In this document: one piece after another, positions 6,491 to 14,925 of the stretch
Numbering within the stretch: the stretch's first letter is position 1
Layout of the letters: every line of letters starts with the position of its first letter
Source of the DNA: Kineococcus aurantiacus
GTDB taxonomy: Bacteria > Actinomycetota > Actinomycetes > Actinomycetales > Kineococcaceae
NCBI RefSeq assembly: GCF_013409345.1
Contig: NZ_JACCBB010000001.1
Span: 2,046,001-2,110,000, forward strand
Length of the DNA: 64,000 bases
Reading direction: 5' to 3'
Translations under genes and position numbers: made by a program
Notes under the pieces: model-generated
The model's input: the letters and a program-made list of their open reading frames with translations, nothing else
Told to the model about the DNA's origin: nothing
Databases searched by the model: none

Positions 6491-7522
6491 TCAGCGGCGC
6501 GCCGGCCCGCTGCTGGCGCGCGGCACGAGCCGGGCCCCCACGAGCACCGCGGCGGCCGGTTCCCCCTCCATGGCCGCCGTCATGCGCTCCAGGCACCGCG
6601 CCCCCAGCGCCGCCCAGTCCGGGCGCACCGTCGTCAGCGGCGGGAAGAAGTGCTCCGAACCCTCCACGTCGTCGTAACCGACGACGGAGACCTCCTGCGG
6701 CACCCGCACTCCCGCGTCCGCGAAGGCGTGCAGCAACCCGAGCGCGAGCTGGTCGTTCGCGGTGAACACGGCCGTCGGCAGCGGGCGCACGTCCCGCTGC
6801 GCGAGCAGCGCGCGGCCGACGCCGAACCCCGCGGACGCCGTCCAGTCGCCCGGCAGCGGGTCGCGCGGCTCCAGCCCCGCCCGCAGCACCGCGTCCCGCC
6901 AGCCGCGCTCGCGGGCCCGCGCGTCCAGCCACTCACGCGGGCCGCTGACGTGCACGACGTCGCGGTGCCCCAGGTCCAGCAGGTGACCGACGGCCAGCCC
7001 CGCCCCCGACCACTGGTCCACGGCGACCGCGTGGATCCCGCCGCTGACCCGGCCGGGCCCCACCATCACCACCGGCAGCCGCCGGCTGTAGTCCTCCACC
7101 GCGCGCACGGCCTCGTCGTGCGAGGCGATGACCACGACCCCGTCGACGCCCTGGTCCAGGAAGTGCTCCAGCGTCGCCCGAACCGTGGCGACCTCCCAGC
7201 GCGTCACCGTGGCCACCGAGACGTACGTCCCCTGGCTGCGCGCCGCGTTCTCGATCGCGATGAGCGTCATCGTCGGGCCGTGCAGCGGGGAGTTCTCCGT
7301 GATGACCCCGATCGCCCCCGTGCGCCGGGTCACCAGCGCCCGGGCGGCCTCGTTGCGGCGGTAGCCGAGCTCGGCGATCGCCGCCTGGACCCGTTGCCGC
7401 GTGACGGGTTTGACGTTCGGGTGGTCGTTGAGGACCCGCGACACCGTCTGGTGCGACACCCCGGCCAGCTTGGCGACGTCGCTCATCGCCGGCGGGCGAC
7501 GGTCGGACCGGTCGACGCTCAT
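6491..7522 (-). CDS. LacI-family transcriptional regulator
   Basis: A 343-residue LacI/GalR regulator. The HTH is MSDVAKLAGVSHQTVSRVLN at residues 13-32, followed by the hinge helix region (RRNEAARALVTRRTG) and a periplasmic-binding-protein-like effector domain with typical signatures (GVDGVVVIAS, VVGYDDVEGSEHF near the C-terminus). The chosen ATG 7522 is behind GGAGGACCTCC; a second Met at residue 13 is where many family members begin but has no ribosome binding site. Effectors are normally sugars. The flanking Cof-type phosphatases may be sugar-phosphate phosphatases under its control, but no transporter or glycosidase lies nearby. Confidence 0.9.
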   Translation of the reverse strand: MSVDRSDRRPPAMSDVAKLAGVSHQTVSRVLNDHPNVKPVTRQRVQAAIAELGYRRNEAARALVTRRTGAIGVITENSPLHGPTMTLIAIENAARSQGTYVSVATVTRWEVATVRATLEHFLDQGVDGVVVIASHDEAVRAVEDYSRRLPVVMVGPGRVSGGIHAVAVDQWSGAGLAVGHLLDLGHRDVVHVSGPREWLDARARERGWRDAVLRAGLEPRDPLPGDWTASAGFGVGRALLAQRDVRPLPTAVFTANDQLALGLLHAFADAGVRVPQEVSVVGYDDVEGSEHFFPPLTTVRPDWAALGARCLERMTAAMEGEPAAAVLVGARLVPRASSGPARR

Positions 7523-7613
7523 GGAGGTCCTCCGTCGGGTCGGCAGCGCTCACACCACGGGCACCGCTCCGGACCGTCGCCAGGGTCCCGGCGGCGCCCG
7601 CCCCGGGCGGGGC

Positions 7614-8423
7614 TCAGGGGGCCGCGGGGACCAGGTCCTCCAGGACCTGCGCCAGCCCGTCCTCCTCGACGTGCCCCGTCACCGCGTCCGCGGCGGCGCG
7701 CACCTCGGCGGGGGCGTTGCCCATCGCCACGCCCCGGCCGGCCCAGCGCAGCATCTCGATGTCGTTGCGCCCGTCCCCGACCGCCAGCGTCCGCTCCCGC
7801 TCGACGTCCAGCCGCATGCGCACCTCCTCCAGGGCGCTGGCCTTCGTCACCCCGTCGGGGGCCAGGTCCAGCCAGGCTGTCCAGCCCACCGAGTACGCCA
7901 CGCCCTTCAGCCCGACCTCGTCGACCAGCCGGGAGAACTCCGCGGACGTGTGCTCGGGGCTGCGGATGATGACGCGCATCACCGGCTCGGCGAACAGCTC
8001 GTCGAACGGAACGACCTCCATCTCCCCCGTGAGCTCACCGTCGGGGAACGGCGCCGTCAGCTTGTACCCCCGGCCCAGCACCTCCACGGCGAACAACCCC
8101 GCCGGCAACTGCTCCCGCAGCAGCTCGGCGACCCCCGACGGGTCGAACGTGTGCAGCGACACCACCCGGTACCCCTCGGGTTCGGCCCGGTCCAGCTGCA
8201 CCGTCACCGCCCCGTTGGAGCACACCGCGAAACCCTCGTGCAGGTCCAGGCGCTGCAGCACCGGCAGCGTCCCGTGCAGCGAACGCCCCGTGGCCACCAC
8301 GACGTGCGCCCCGGCGTCGGCGACGCGCCGCACCGCCGCCCGCACCCGGTCCGACATCGACTCGTCCAGGTCGACGACGGTGCCGTCGACGTCCAGGGCG
8401 ACGAGAAAGCCCTCCAGCCCCAC
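7614..8423 (-). CDS. Cof-type HAD-superfamily hydrolase, second copy
   Basis: A 269-residue HAD phosphatase with motif I DVDGTVV near residues 10-16, motif II Thr in VVATGRS, motif III Lys in GVTKAS and motif IV GDGRND. It shares the layout and the closing LAQVLEDL/VAQVLERL ending with the protein at 5587, so the two are paralogues flanking the LacI gene. The start is GTG 8423 behind GAGGGG, only eight bases after the serS stop, so it is very probably co-transcribed and coupled to serS. The frame stays open far upstream because of GC richness, but residues before this GTG are the antisense of serS and are not part of the protein. Confidence 0.88.
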   Translation of the reverse strand: MGLEGFLVALDVDGTVVDLDESMSDRVRAAVRRVADAGAHVVVATGRSLHGTLPVLQRLDLHEGFAVCSNGAVTVQLDRAEPEGYRVVSLHTFDPSGVAELLREQLPAGLFAVEVLGRGYKLTAPFPDGELTGEMEVVPFDELFAEPVMRVIIRSPEHTSAEFSRLVDEVGLKGVAYSVGWTAWLDLAPDGVTKASALEEVRMRLDVERERTLAVGDGRNDIEMLRWAGRGVAMGNAPAEVRAAADAVTGHVEEDGLAQVLEDLVPAAP

Positions 8424-8431
8424 GTCGCCCC

Positions 8432-9709
8432 TCAGCCCGCGACGGGCCGCAGCACGTCCAGGCCCAGGAACGGCTGCAGCGCAGCGGGGACCCGGACCGA
8501 ACCGTCGGCCTGCTGGTGGTTCTCCAGGATCGCCACGATCCAGCGGGTCGTGGCCAGCGTCCCGTTCAGGGTCGCGACCGGACGGGTCCCCGACCCCTCC
8601 TCCAGGCGCTCGCGGACCCCCAGGCGGCGGGCCTGGAACGTCGTGCAGTTCGACGTCGAGGTCAGCTCCCGGTACGCGCCCTGGGAGGGGATCCACGCCT
8701 CGCAGTCGAACTTGCGGGCCGCGGAGGACCCCAGGTCCCCGGCCGCGGTGTCGATGACCCGGTACGGGACCTCGATCGCGGCGAGCACCTCCTTCTCGAA
8801 ACCCAGCAGCCGCTGGTGCTCGGCGGCGGCGTCCTCGGCGCGGCAGTACGAGAACATCTCCACCTTGTGGAACTGGTGGACGCGGATGATGCCGCGGGTG
8901 TCCTTGCCGTACGAACCGGCCTCGCGGCGGTAGCACGCCGACCAGCCCGCGTACCGCTTCGGGCCGCCCGACAGGTCGAGGATCTCGTCGGCGTGGTACC
9001 CGGCGAGCGCCACCTCCGACGTCCCCGTGAGGTAGAGGTCGTCCTCCTCGAGGTGGTAGACCTCCGCGGCGTGCGCCCCGAGGAAACCGGTGCCGGCCAT
9101 GACCTCGGGCTTGACCAGGGTCGGGGTGATCATCGGGCTGAAGCCGTTGGCGACGGCCCGGGCGACCGCGAGGTTCAGCAGCGCCAGCTCCAGCCGCGCC
9201 CCCACGCCGGTGAGGAAGTAGAACCGCGAACCCGACACCTTCGCGCCGCGCTCCATGTCGATGGCGCCGAGCAGCTCCCCCAGCTCCAGGTGGTCGCGCC
9301 AGGCGTCCAGGCCCTCGGGCAGCGCCGGCGGGGCGCCGACCTCCTCCAGCACGACGTAGTCGTCCTCGCCGCCGGGCGGGACGCCGTCCTCGACGACGTT
9401 GGGGATGGTGCGCAGCGCGGCCTCGAACTCGGCGCCGACCGCGTCGGAGTCGGCCTCGGCGGCCTTGACCCGCTCGGACAGCTCCTTCACGCCCGCGAGG
9501 AGCTTCTGCTTCTCCTCGCCCTTGGCGGCCGCGACCTCCTTGCCGCGGGACTTCTGCTCGGCCCGCAGCTGCTCGAACTCGGCGATGGCGTTGCGCCGCC
9601 GCGCGTCGAGGTCGAGGACCCGGTCGACGGCGCCCTCGTCCTCGCCGCGGGCCCGTTGGCTGGCGCGGACGACGTCCGGGTCGTCCCTCAGCAGTCGCAG
9701 GTCGATCAC
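8432..9709 (-). CDS. serS: seryl-tRNA synthetase
   Basis: A 425-residue class II aminoacyl-tRNA synthetase that charges tRNA-Ser (and tRNA-Sec where present) with serine. It begins [17 protein letters not shown], the standard SerRS N-terminus, followed by the long antiparallel coiled-coil tRNA-binding arm (about 35-105), then the catalytic core: motif 1 region around [10 protein letters not shown] and the TLVKPEVM segment, [13 protein letters not shown] with the TSE serine-binding triplet, motif 2 ([16 protein letters not shown], which holds the ATP-binding Arg) and motif 3 near NGTLATTRW. The length matches the bacterial family. GTG 9709 follows TAGTGT by six bases, so the mRNA is probably leaderless. 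Confidence 0.98.
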   Translation of the reverse strand: MIDLRLLRDDPDVVRASQRARGEDEGAVDRVLDLDARRRNAIAEFEQLRAEQKSRGKEVAAAKGEEKQKLLAGVKELSERVKAAEADSDAVGAEFEAALRTIPNVVEDGVPPGGEDDYVVLEEVGAPPALPEGLDAWRDHLELGELLGAIDMERGAKVSGSRFYFLTGVGARLELALLNLAVARAVANGFSPMITPTLVKPEVMAGTGFLGAHAAEVYHLEEDDLYLTGTSEVALAGYHADEILDLSGGPKRYAGWSACYRREAGSYGKDTRGIIRVHQFHKVEMFSYCRAEDAAAEHQRLLGFEKEVLAAIEVPYRVIDTAAGDLGSSAARKFDCEAWIPSQGAYRELTSTSNCTTFQARRLGVRERLEEGSGTRPVATLNGTLATTRWIVAILENHQQADGSVRVPAALQPFLGLDVLRPVAG

Positions 9710-9715
9710 GGCTAG

Positions 9716-9721
9716 ACACTA
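9716..9721 (-). promoter_or_regulatory. -10 hexamer, leaderless promoter of serS
   Basis: Minus strand TAGTGT ends six bases before the serS GTG at 9709. I see no T-box leader, in keeping with an actinobacterial housekeeping promoter. Confidence 0.5.
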
Positions 9722-9809
9722 ACGGGTCGGCCCCCGCCGGACCGACCGGTGCGCGCCCCGCGGTGGTCCCGCGGTGGCCCTGCGGCGCCGCGCGGCGGGG
9801 ACCAGCCGG

Positions 9810-9815
9810 TAGCGT
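9810..9815 (+). promoter_or_regulatory. -10 hexamer of a leaderless promoter
   Basis: TAGCGT ends six bases before ATG 9822. Confidence 0.5.
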
Positions 9816-9821
9816 GACCGG

Positions 9822-10949
9822 ATGACGGTCGCCGACCTGCTCGACACCGGCGTCCTCGCCGTCTTCCTCGCCCTCGCGGCCCTCGTCGCGTTCTCGCTGC
9901 TGCTCCGCGAGCGCCGCACCACGCGCCGGCTGCGCACCCAGCAGGTCCCGCCCGCGGCCCCGGCGGCCCCGGCGGCCGGGGCGCCCCGCCGCCGCGCCGC
10001 GATCGTGGTGAACCCCACGAAGTTCACCGGGCTCGACGAGCACTCGCTGCGGCGGCGGCAGGCGTACGTCGCGGCCGTGTTCCGCTCCCACGGCTGGGAG
10101 GACCCGCTGTGGCTGGAGACCACGCCCACCGAGCACGGCCGGCAGCAGGCGCGGGACGCGGTCGCGCAGGGCGTCGACATCGTGCTGGCCGCCGGCGGGG
10201 ACGGGACGGTGCGGTCGGTGGCCGAGGGGCTGGCGGGCACGTCGACGCCCATGGCGCTGCTGCCGGCCGGCACCGGGAACCTGCTGGCCCGCAACCTCGA
10301 CGTCCCGCACACCGACCTGGCCGCGGCGCTGGACCTGGTGTTCTCCGAGGAGGACGTGCGCGTCGACGTGGGCTGGCTGGAGGTCGACCGCTCGGGCCGC
10401 GACGCCGAGCCCGAGCGCCACCTGTTCCTCGTCATGGCCGGGCTGGGGTTCGACGCGGCGATGATGGCCGGCGTCGAGGACCGGCTCAAGCAGCGGCTCG
10501 GGTACGGGGCGTACGTGGTCTCGGGCGCGCGGGCCCTGTGGGGGCCGCAGGCGAAGGTGCAGGTCTCCGTCGACGGGCAGGCCCCGGCGCCGGTGCGCAC
10601 GCGGGCGGTCATCGTGGGCAACTGCGGGAAGCTGACGAAGCAGCTGGTGCTCATGCCGGACGCCGAGATCGACGACGGGTACCTCGACGCCGTGGTGCTC
10701 TCCCCGCGCGGCGGGATCGGCTGGGGCGAGGTGGCGTGGGCCATCGCGACGCGCGACCGGCGCGGTCAGCGGCGCGTGCGGCACCTGCGGGGCAAGCGGT
10801 TCGAGGTGACGTGCCAGGAGCCGCAGGAGGTGGAGCTGGACGGTGACCCCATCGGGCCCGCCCACCGGGTCACGCTGACGGTCGACCCGGGCGTCCTGCG
10901 GGTCCGCTGCCCGCCGCTGCGCGCGGGCGCCCACGCCGCCCCGCGCTGA
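9822..10949 (+). CDS. diacylglycerol kinase-family lipid kinase, membrane-anchored
   Basis: A 375-residue protein of the DagK/YegS lipid kinase family, which uses ATP to phosphorylate lipids such as diacylglycerol. Residues 1-25 form one hydrophobic anchor (TGVLAVFLALAALVAFSLLL) followed by a basic stretch. The catalytic domain starts at IVVNPTKF, with the glycine-rich AAGGDGTVRSV nucleotide-binding motif and LPAGTGNLLARNL substrate motif. The C-terminal beta-sandwich contains GLGFDAAM and VELDGDPIGP. Many actinobacterial homologues lack the anchor, so the N-terminus is somewhat unusual. It is monocistronic and converges on the GGDEF gene. Confidence 0.88.
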   Translation: MTVADLLDTGVLAVFLALAALVAFSLLLRERRTTRRLRTQQVPPAAPAAPAAGAPRRRAAIVVNPTKFTGLDEHSLRRRQAYVAAVFRSHGWEDPLWLETTPTEHGRQQARDAVAQGVDIVLAAGGDGTVRSVAEGLAGTSTPMALLPAGTGNLLARNLDVPHTDLAAALDLVFSEEDVRVDVGWLEVDRSGRDAEPERHLFLVMAGLGFDAAMMAGVEDRLKQRLGYGAYVVSGARALWGPQAKVQVSVDGQAPAPVRTRAVIVGNCGKLTKQLVLMPDAEIDDGYLDAVVLSPRGGIGWGEVAWAIATRDRRGQRRVRHLRGKRFEVTCQEPQEVELDGDPIGPAHRVTLTVDPGVLRVRCPPLRAGAHAAPR

Positions 10950-10951
10950 CC

Positions 10952-10999
10952 CGCCGCGCCGACCCCCGCGCCGACCCCCGCGCCGACCCCCGCGCCGAC
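10952..10999. repeat. 12-bp tandem repeat, four copies
   Basis: Four exact copies of CCGCGCCGACCC occupy the gap between the convergent lipid kinase and GGDEF genes. It lacks inverted symmetry, so it is not an obvious terminator; like the repeat at 5534 it sits in a convergent gap. Confidence 0.85.
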
Positions 11000-11014
11000 C
11001 CGCCGGTCCCGGGC

Positions 11015-12466
11015 TCAGCCGGCGACCGGCACGGCCGGGTGGACCCCGCGGCCCCGGTCCACGACCGTCCGGTCGCGGCCGTCGGCCTTGGCCCGGTACA
11101 GGGCGCGGTCGGCGCGGGCCAGGGCCGCCGGGGGCACCTCCGAGCCGTCCCACTGGGCGACCCCGATGGAGCACGTCTGCCCGTGCGGCACGGCGGCGTG
11201 CACGGCGTGCAGCCGCACGGCGGCCTCCTCGGCGCTCGCCCCCACCAGCAGGACGGTGAACTCCTCCCCGCCCCAGCGCGCCAGGAAGGCGCCGGGCAGC
11301 GCCTCGCGCCAGGCGCTCGCGGCCGCGACCAGCAGGGCGTCGCCGCCGTCGTGGCCGTGGGCGTCGTTGAAGGCCTTGAAGCGGTCGAGGTCGACGATGG
11401 CGACCGCGACCGCCGCGCCGGAGGCGTGGGCGGCGACGAAGCTGCGGGCGACCTGCGCGTCCCAGGCCCGCCGGTTCGGCAGCCCGGTCAGGGGGTCGGT
11501 GTCGGCGAGGCGCTCGACGACGGCGGCCTGCCCGCGGGCGATCCGCAGCAGGTCCCCCACCCGCAGCAGGACGAGCGCGACGACCACGAGCGAGACGAAC
11601 CCCAGCGCCAGGCCGTGGTCGCCGGCGCCGGGCACGACGTGGTCGGCCACCGTCACCACGGGCGGCAGCAGGGCCGCGGCGGCCAGCAGCGGCATCCGGA
11701 CCAGCGTCGCGGACGGCGGGGGCGCGGCGGGTCGGCGCCCGAGCGCCGTCGCCGAGGGGCTGCACCCGGCGGCCGCGACGCAGACGTAGAAGACCAGCCA
11801 CAGCAGCCGCACCCCGCGCGGCGGGTCGGTGTCGCCGGCGGCGGTGAGGACGGCGACGGTGACGTCGGCCACGACGCTGGCGAGCAGGCCGCCGGTGAGC
11901 CACCACAGCGCCGCGGGGCGGTCGCTGCGCCACCCCGACGCGCGGGCCAGCAGGAACACCACCGCGACGTCGGAGACGGGGTAGGCCGCGGCGACGAGCC
12001 GGGTCAGCAGGCCGTCGCCGGGGCCGCCGAGGGCGGGCAGGACGGTGTAGACGACGAAGAGGAGGCCCACGCTGGTGGTCACGAGGACGACGTCGAGCAG
12101 CGGGCCGCGGCGCAGGCCGCCCCGCGGGGCCGGCAGCAGCCGCAGCACGGCGAGGAACTGCAGCCCCTGCCCGAGCAGGAAGAGCACGTCCGCCGGGGAC
12201 GGCGTGAGGCGGCCGCCGGTCCAGCTCAGGTGGGCGACCTCGACCTCCGCGGCGCAGAACGCGGTGAGGGCCGCGCCCAGCGGCAGCCACGGCCGGCGGG
12301 CCGGGGAGGCGGCGGCCACGACGAGCAGGACCAGCGTGCAGGCCCCGACGACGGCGACGTACCCCAGCTCCTCGGGGTGCCCGGCCGGCAGCAGCAAGTA
12401 GCCGGGGACGAGGAGGACCAGGACGCCGGCGAACAGGAGGTCGGTCCGCGGGCGCGGTGCGCTCAC
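11015..12466 (-). CDS. membrane diguanylate cyclase (GGDEF domain)
   Basis: A 483-residue protein with eight to ten hydrophobic segments in residues 10-310 (for example LLFAGVLVLLVPGYLLL and LLDVVLVTTSVGLLFVVYTV) followed by a GGDEF domain from about 320. The domain has DPLTGLPNRRAW, the Mg-binding DLDRFKAFND, and RWGGEEF as the active-site signature, so it should make cyclic-di-GMP. The inhibitory I-site RxxD normally found five residues before the signature is absent, so product inhibition is unlikely. The N-terminus resembles the MASE-like membrane sensors. Its GTG start overlaps the stop of the EAL gene upstream (GTGA), so the two are translationally coupled. Confidence 0.88.
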   Translation of the reverse strand: MSAPRPRTDLLFAGVLVLLVPGYLLLPAGHPEELGYVAVVGACTLVLLVVAAASPARRPWLPLGAALTAFCAAEVEVAHLSWTGGRLTPSPADVLFLLGQGLQFLAVLRLLPAPRGGLRRGPLLDVVLVTTSVGLLFVVYTVLPALGGPGDGLLTRLVAAAYPVSDVAVVFLLARASGWRSDRPAALWWLTGGLLASVVADVTVAVLTAAGDTDPPRGVRLLWLVFYVCVAAAGCSPSATALGRRPAAPPPSATLVRMPLLAAAALLPPVVTVADHVVPGAGDHGLALGFVSLVVVALVLLRVGDLLRIARGQAAVVERLADTDPLTGLPNRRAWDAQVARSFVAAHASGAAVAVAIVDLDRFKAFNDAHGHDGGDALLVAAASAWREALPGAFLARWGGEEFTVLLVGASAEEAAVRLHAVHAAVPHGQTCSIGVAQWDGSEVPPAALARADRALYRAKADGRDRTVVDRGRGVHPAVPVAG

Positions 12467-14859
12467 GGCGCCACGACCCCCGTCTCGAGCCGGCCGAGGG
12501 CGTGGGCGGCGCGGGCGGCGGCGGCCACCGCCGCGTCGCGCAGCACGGGCGGCAGGTCGTCCTGGGCGTCGCGCCAGCACTGCACCAGCACGAGCCGGAC
12601 GCCCCGCTCGTCGGCGACGGGGACGGTGAGCACCGACCGCGCGCCCAGGTGCCGGGCGGCCGCGGCGTCGACGACCGAGCTGGTCCCCGCGTCGGGCACC
12701 CACACGGGCCGCCGGCCGGCGACGGCGCGGGAGACGGCGCTGCGGGTGGAGGTGTCGACGACGTGCCCGTCCAGCGCGTCGGCGTCGGCGTCCCCGACGA
12801 CCCCCACGACGTCCCACCGCTCGGCCAGCGGGGAGATGCGCCGCAGGACGAAGCTGAAGTCGGGGCGGGTCAGGTCGTGGACGGCGCGGGCGAACCCGCC
12901 GCCCACGGCGCAGGCGTCCGCGGCGAGCTCGACGTCGGCCACGGCCTGCAGCAGGGCGTGGACGCGGTCCAGCAACCCGGCGGCCTCGGCACCCTCGAGG
13001 TGCTCGGCGACCAGACCGGCCAGGGCCCGCAGCTGGGCGCGGCGGCCGTCGTCCAGGGGGATCGGCAGCAGGTCGTACACGCACAGCACCCCCAGCGTGC
13101 GGCCGTGGGCGTCGACGACGGGCACGCCCGCGTAGTGCCGCACACCGGCCCGGCCCGCGACCCCGCCGGCCACCCGCGGGTCCGTCCGGCAGTCCAGCTC
13201 CAGGAGGTCCTGCTGCAGGACGGCCCACGCGCAGGGGGTGCCGTCGCGCGGTCCGCGGGTGACGTCGTGGCCGTGCGTGGCCAGGGCGTGCACGTGCTCG
13301 TCGGTGACGACGTTGAAGCTGGCGAACCGGGCCCCGGTGACGGCCGCGGCGAGCGCGGTGACGCGGCGCAGCAGCCGCTGGGAGCCGGAGGCGGACTCCA
13401 GGACCCGGTGCGCCAGCCGCAGCCGGTCCGCTTCGTCGACCGGCCGGGGCGCGCGGACCGGCTCGTCGGCGGGCAGGACGACCTCCCGCACGGGGGCGGG
13501 TGCGGCGGCGAAGACGTCGGCGGCGGGGACGGGCCGGGAGAAGTGGAAGCCCTGCAGGACGTCGGCCCCGAGCCCGCGCACGACCTCGGCGGTGCGGGCG
13601 TCCTCGACGCCCTCGGCGACGACCTCCACGGACAGCCGGTGGGCGAGGTCGACGAGCGCGCGGACGATGGCCGCGTCGGCCGGGGCCTGCGGGGCGGCCG
13701 CGACGAACGTCCGGTCGATCTTCAGCTCGTCGACCTCGAGCTGGCGCAGCATCGTCAGCGACGTGTAGCCGGTGCCGAAGTCGTCCAGGGACACCCGCGC
13801 CCCGGCCGCGCGCAGGGCGGCCAGGACGGCGGCGGCCCCGGCGGGGTCGGCGAGCAGGGCGCTCTCGGTGACCTCCAGGGTCAGGACGCCGGGGTCGAGG
13901 CGGTGGGCGGCGAGGACGTCGCGGACGGTCCCGACGAGCGTGGGCTCGCCGACGACGGCGGCGGACAGGTTCACCGAGACGCCCACGTCGTGCCCGTCGG
14001 CCCGCCAGGCGGCGCACTGGGCGACGGCCTCGCGCAGCACCCAGCGGGTCAGCGCGACGATCGCCTGGCTGCGCTCGGCGAGGGGGACGAACGCGCCGGG
14101 GCCCAGCAGCCCGCGCTCGGGGTGCTGCCAGCGCACGAGGGCCTCCACGCCCACGACGCGGTGGGTGCCGGCGGTGACGAGCGGCTGGTAGTGCACGCGC
14201 AGCTGCCCGTCGGCGATGGCGGCGGGCAGCTCGGTGTGCAGGGCGAGCGCGTCGAGGTCCACGGCGGCGGTGCCCTCGGCCACGGCCACCCGGCGGGGGG
14301 CGGTCCCGGCGCGGGCGTGGGCGACGTCGGCCGCGGCGAGCAGGTCCTCCAGGTCGCGGCCGTGGTCGGGGACGCAGGCGACGCCGACGGACGTCTCGGG
14401 CCGCACCCGCAGCCCGCGGCCGGGCCCCAGGTCGGGCAGCTCGACCGGTTCGAGCAGGGTGCTGCGCAGCGCCGTGCCCTCCTGGCGGCCGGTGGCCGGG
14501 GCGTCGCCGGCGGTGCCGGTGGTCAGGGGGCGCACGACGGCGAGGGTGTCCGGGCCGAGGCGGGCGACGACGGCGCCGGGCAGCTCGGCGAGGCGGCGGG
14601 CGGACTCGGCCAGGACGGCGTCAGCGGCGGGGCCGCCCAGGGCCAGCCGCAGCTCCCGCAGGTCGTCGAAGCCCACGACGCTGACGGTCCAGGCGGTCTC
14701 GGCGTCCTCGGCGACGGCCCGCAGGGGGGCGGCGCAGCGTTCGAGCAGGCCCCGGCGGCCGGGCAGGTCCGGGACGTCGCGGCGCGCGGCGCAGCGCCGG
14801 GCGGCGCGCGCGGCGAGGCGCCCGAGCAGCCCGGCGGCCGCGCGGGCGGGAGTGGTCAC
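12463..14859 (-). CDS. EAL phosphodiesterase with degenerate GGDEF and tandem GAF domains
   Basis: A 798-residue soluble protein. Residues 25-175 are a degenerate GGDEF domain (LGPDTL stands in place of the active-site motif). An EAL domain follows with all catalytic residues visible: GVEALVRW, VSVNLS, LEVTES, LDDFGTGYT, ELKIDRTF, VAEGVE and LQGF, so it should hydrolyse cyclic-di-GMP. The C-terminal 330 residues hold two GAF-like domains (first around FASFNVV...GVLCVYDLLP, second around FSFVLRR...RLVLVQCW). Having the GAF sensors after the EAL domain is the less usual order. GTG 14859 is preferred over GTG 14865 because GAACCT lies six bases before it. It is first in an operon with the membrane GGDEF gene. 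Confidence 0.88.
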   Translation of the reverse strand: MTTPARAAAGLLGRLAARAARRCAARRDVPDLPGRRGLLERCAAPLRAVAEDAETAWTVSVVGFDDLRELRLALGGPAADAVLAESARRLAELPGAVVARLGPDTLAVVRPLTTGTAGDAPATGRQEGTALRSTLLEPVELPDLGPGRGLRVRPETSVGVACVPDHGRDLEDLLAAADVAHARAGTAPRRVAVAEGTAAVDLDALALHTELPAAIADGQLRVHYQPLVTAGTHRVVGVEALVRWQHPERGLLGPGAFVPLAERSQAIVALTRWVLREAVAQCAAWRADGHDVGVSVNLSAAVVGEPTLVGTVRDVLAAHRLDPGVLTLEVTESALLADPAGAAAVLAALRAAGARVSLDDFGTGYTSLTMLRQLEVDELKIDRTFVAAAPQAPADAAIVRALVDLAHRLSVEVVAEGVEDARTAEVVRGLGADVLQGFHFSRPVPAADVFAAAPAPVREVVLPADEPVRAPRPVDEADRLRLAHRVLESASGSQRLLRRVTALAAAVTGARFASFNVVTDEHVHALATHGHDVTRGPRDGTPCAWAVLQQDLLELDCRTDPRVAGGVAGRAGVRHYAGVPVVDAHGRTLGVLCVYDLLPIPLDDGRRAQLRALAGLVAEHLEGAEAAGLLDRVHALLQAVADVELAADACAVGGGFARAVHDLTRPDFSFVLRRISPLAERWDVVGVVGDADADALDGHVVDTSTRSAVSRAVAGRRPVWVPDAGTSSVVDAAAARHLGARSVLTVPVADERGVRLVLVQCWRDAQDDLPPVLRDAAVAAAARAAHALGRLETGVVAP

Positions 14860-14865
14860 CCCCAC

Positions 14866-14871
14866 AGGTTC
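14866..14871 (-). promoter_or_regulatory. -10 hexamer, leaderless promoter of the EAL-GGDEF operon
   Basis: Minus strand GAACCT, six bases before the GTG at 14859. The same hexamer and spacing precede the SDR gene at 28463. Confidence 0.35.
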
Positions 14872-14925
14872 GGCGGCCCCAGCCGTCCGCTCGATGCGCC
14901 GAGCGGGTGGTCCCGGGCGCCGGGG

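Noticed and set aside
8424-12290. Minus-strand open frame joined upstream of the second Cof phosphatase
   Set aside because: It runs antisense or out of frame through serS, the lipid kinase and the GGDEF gene; only 7614-8423 has protein-like sequence.
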